A DNA stretch of 7,730 nt, from the NCBI GenBank assembly GCA_002411015.1, contig DHPY01000042.1:78691-86420 (forward strand), written 5' to 3'. Below are positions 6,228 to 7,730 of the stretch, piece after piece (position 1 is the first letter of the stretch; every line of letters begins with the position of its first letter). The translations under genes were made by a program, and so were the position numbers. This stretch comes from Armatimonadetes bacterium UBA5352 (GTDB lineage Bacteria; Armatimonadota; Zipacnadia; Zipacnadales; UBA5352). The notes below the pieces were generated by a model. That model was not told the DNA's origin. It ran no database searches and saw only the letters and a program-made list of their open reading frames with translations.

Positions 6228-7109
6228 ATGAAACTGACCTCAGCAGCACAGGAATTCCTCGCCTACCTGCAGTACGAGAAGGGCTGCTCCATCAACACGA
6301 TTACCAACTACGAATCCGACCTTAGGCTGTTTGGACAGTGGCTGCGGGAGAACGACTTCGCGCTGAAGGTGGACAGTGTCTCCCCCACCTGCGTGCGGCA
6401 GTACGTGGCATCGCTGTCGAAGGATGGCTACGCCCCAGCGACCATCGGCAGGAGGATAGCATGCCTCAAGTCGCTGTTTTCCTATCTTCAGATGACGGAG
6501 CAGGTGACCTCGAACCCTTTGGCGAGGGTAGCCAAGCCGAAGGAGCCAAAGCGGCTGCCGAAGTCGCTCACGCCCAAGCAGTGTAGGTCGTTGATAGAGG
6601 CCACACAGGAGACGCCGCATCCCCTGCTTGCAGTCAGGGATCGAACCATCATCGGGACGTTTCTCTACGCCGGTCTAAGACGAAGCGAGCTGCAGGCGCT
6701 GGAACTGAGGGATGTCAATCTCCTAACGATGACTATCCACGTGCGAAACGGCAAGGGCGCGCGAGACAGGATGATACCTATCTCGGAGAGACTTCATGAC
6801 TTGCTGGCCGAATGGCTTGAGGTCCGCCCAGAAGGGAGCGCTTCTGTCTTCACCACGCAGGACGGGAGTGAGCTTTCAGTCCGTGGGCTTTGGGCGATGT
6901 TCAAGCGGGTGGCTGACAGAGCCGAAGTGGAGGATGTCACGCTTCACATGCTGAGACACACCTTCGCGACATCGCTACTGAGAAATGGAGTTGACCTGGT
7001 GAGCATCCAACGATTGCTGGGCCGCAGCAGCCTGGACACGACGGCCGTCTATCTGAACGTGCAGATGGAGGGCTTGAGGGAGGCGGTGAATGTGGCTCCT
7101 TTTGATTAG
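6228..7109 (+). CDS. Tyrosine recombinase/integrase (XerC/D-like), intact, with atypical LGR motif
   Basis: Encodes 293 aa (296 if the ATG at 6219 is used), the usual length for XerC/XerD-type recombinases. Residues 1-95 are the SAM-like core-binding domain (FLAYLQYEKGCSINTITNYE). From about 110 to the end is the catalytic domain: GLRRSEL with Arg151, the hairpin NGKG with Lys176, LHMLRHTFATSLL with His240 and Arg243, and SLDTTAVYLNV with the nucleophile Tyr275. The position before SSLDTT, normally His (or Trp) in an LGH motif, is Arg266. Such enzymes cut and rejoin DNA at short inverted-arm sites in the cytoplasm through a 3'-phosphotyrosine. It is head-to-head with a decayed paralogue and less GC-rich than the lyase gene, as expected for a mobile or accessory recombinase rather than chromosomal Xer. 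Its TAG overlaps the TAA of the convergent membrane-protein gene. Cargo and target are not visible. Confidence 0.92.
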   Translation: MKLTSAAQEFLAYLQYEKGCSINTITNYESDLRLFGQWLRENDFALKVDSVSPTCVRQYVASLSKDGYAPATIGRRIACLKSLFSYLQMTEQVTSNPLARVAKPKEPKRLPKSLTPKQCRSLIEATQETPHPLLAVRDRTIIGTFLYAGLRRSELQALELRDVNLLTMTIHVRNGKGARDRMIPISERLHDLLAEWLEVRPEGSASVFTTQDGSELSVRGLWAMFKRVADRAEVEDVTLHMLRHTFATSLLRNGVDLVSIQRLLGRSSLDTTAVYLNVQMEGLREAVNVAPFD

Positions 7110-7730
7110 CCGCCCCAGACGTGCAGGGAGAAGACGACGAGGCCGACGGTAAGCACCACGAAGACCAACGTGAGCGCCAGCTTGGTGCTGGCCGTATGCT
7201 TCTGAGCCCACTGGCGGATGCGGTCCGAGCTGACGCCCGCGTAGGCGGTGATGGAGAGGACCAGCACCGGAACTGTGAACATGGTGACGTAGAGCAGCAG
7301 CAGCGGGATGGCGCGCGACCGCAGCCCGTCCGTGCTGGCGACATACACGAGCGTTGGCAGGTAGATCTGGCCCGTGCAGAACAGCTCCAACACCGACACA
7401 CCGGCTCCGGCGACGAACGCCAGCCCCAGGAAGCCCGGACCTCCCAGCAGCTTCCGCACGGTCCCATGGCTCAGGCGCAGAAGCCTCTTCGGTAGGCGGA
7501 GAGACATGCCCCCGGCGTCTCCTGCTCGGGCCCGCAGGAAGTCGCGGAAGCTGAGTCCTGTGAGTACCGCGGTACCCGCGGCCATGACGGGGTAGAGCAG
7601 CTTGGAGACAGTAGTGAATCCCGATAGCGCCTGTAGGCCGCGGAACAGGCCGAGACCCACGCCCAGGTAAGCCAGGAACACGCCGGCCGCGAACAGCAGT
7701 CCCGTAGCGAGGATCTGCCTCGGACCTCGG
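7106..7730 (-). CDS. CcdA/DsbD-like cytochrome c biogenesis membrane protein, C-terminal part (5' end outside window)
   Basis: The frame is open to the right edge of the window, giving 207 residues of the C-terminal part. The GTG at 7679-7681 is unlikely to be the true start, because codons upstream of it continue a membrane segment (ILATGLLFAAGVFLAYLGVG). About five or six transmembrane helices are visible, with a basic cytosolic-type loop (LRLPKRLLRLSHGTVRK) between them. The segment GVSVLELFCTGQIYLPTLVY resembles the fourth-helix cysteine region of CcdA/DsbD-type proteins, which pass electrons from cytoplasmic thioredoxin across the membrane for cytochrome c maturation or disulfide reduction. 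The partner cysteine, expected in the first helix, and any fused redox domain would lie outside the window. The assignment is by resemblance; a distant relative with another role is possible. The TAA stop (7106-7108) overlaps the recombinase stop on the other strand. Confidence 0.75.
   Translation of the reverse strand, partial: RGPRQILATGLLFAAGVFLAYLGVGLGLFRGLQALSGFTTVSKLLYPVMAAGTAVLTGLSFRDFLRARAGDAGGMSLRLPKRLLRLSHGTVRKLLGGPGFLGLAFVAGAGVSVLELFCTGQIYLPTLVYVASTDGLRSRAIPLLLLYVTMFTVPVLVLSITAYAGVSSDRIRQWAQKHTASTKLALTLVFVVLTVGLVVFSLHVWGG
7116..7123. repeat. Right copy of the 8-bp direct repeat (CAGACGTG)
   Basis: The second copy of the octamer found at 4846-4853. It lies inside the last codons of the membrane-protein gene, where it encodes the HV of the C-terminal HVWGG. 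The two copies are 2270 bp apart. Confidence 0.3.

Noticed and set aside
6228..7109. Calling the intact recombinase the chromosomal XerC or XerD
   Set aside because: Length and motifs fit the superfamily, but a decayed head-to-head paralogue, the LGR substitution and a composition unlike the lyase gene point to an accessory recombinase.
4855..7123. Insertion sequence with DDE transposase or terminal inverted repeats, or a CRISPR array
   Set aside because: No transposase motif is present, no matching terminal inverted repeats were found by eye near 4855-5110 and 7100-7125, and there is no regularly spaced repeat array. The only recombination proteins are tyrosine recombinases.

Overview
This is a GC-rich bacterial window. 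The long genes use mostly G or C at third codon positions, have clear Shine-Dalgarno sites and include two exported proteins. No rRNA, tRNA or conserved housekeeping gene fixes the lineage. A large heparinase II/III-type polysaccharide lyase with add-on binding domains suggests a carbohydrate-degrading, probably environmental bacterium of the Planctomycetota/Armatimonadota/Lentisphaerota sort, but that is only an impression.

Layout. (1) At 1-480 (minus) is a small secreted protein with a textbook signal peptide. An 8-bp tandem repeat with 11-bp period lies upstream. (2) 700-1548 is gene debris: a tryptophan-rich minus-strand fragment split over two frames, a short plus-strand fragment resembling the start of a beta-helix protein, and about 300 bp with no convincing gene. 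(3) At 1549-4854 (plus) is an exported heparinase II/III-family protein of 1101 aa, with a discoidin/F5-8C-like and a fibronectin-III-like domain at its C-terminus. (4) 4855-5109 holds no gene. (5) At 5110-5948 (minus) is a tyrosine recombinase reduced to a pseudogene by an internal deletion, a nonsense codon, a 2-nt loss and loss of its stop. (6) 5949-6227 is a non-coding divergent spacer with repeated half-sites arranged like recombinase core sites. (7) At 6228-7109 (plus) is an intact tyrosine recombinase, paralogous to the relic, with Arg in place of the usual His in the LGH motif. (8) At 7106-7730 (minus, running off the window) is the C-terminal part of a CcdA/DsbD-like membrane protein whose stop codon overlaps that of the recombinase.

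The most interesting part is 4846-7123: two head-to-head tyrosine recombinases, one dead and one apparently alive, around a spacer with candidate 28-29 bp binding sites, the whole bracketed by an 8-bp direct repeat (CAGACGTG). It may be a minimal integrative element or the remnant of one. The lyase would act outside the cytoplasm on a uronic-acid polysaccharide. The membrane protein would move reducing equivalents across the membrane. Nothing in the sequence links these two host genes functionally to the recombinases.
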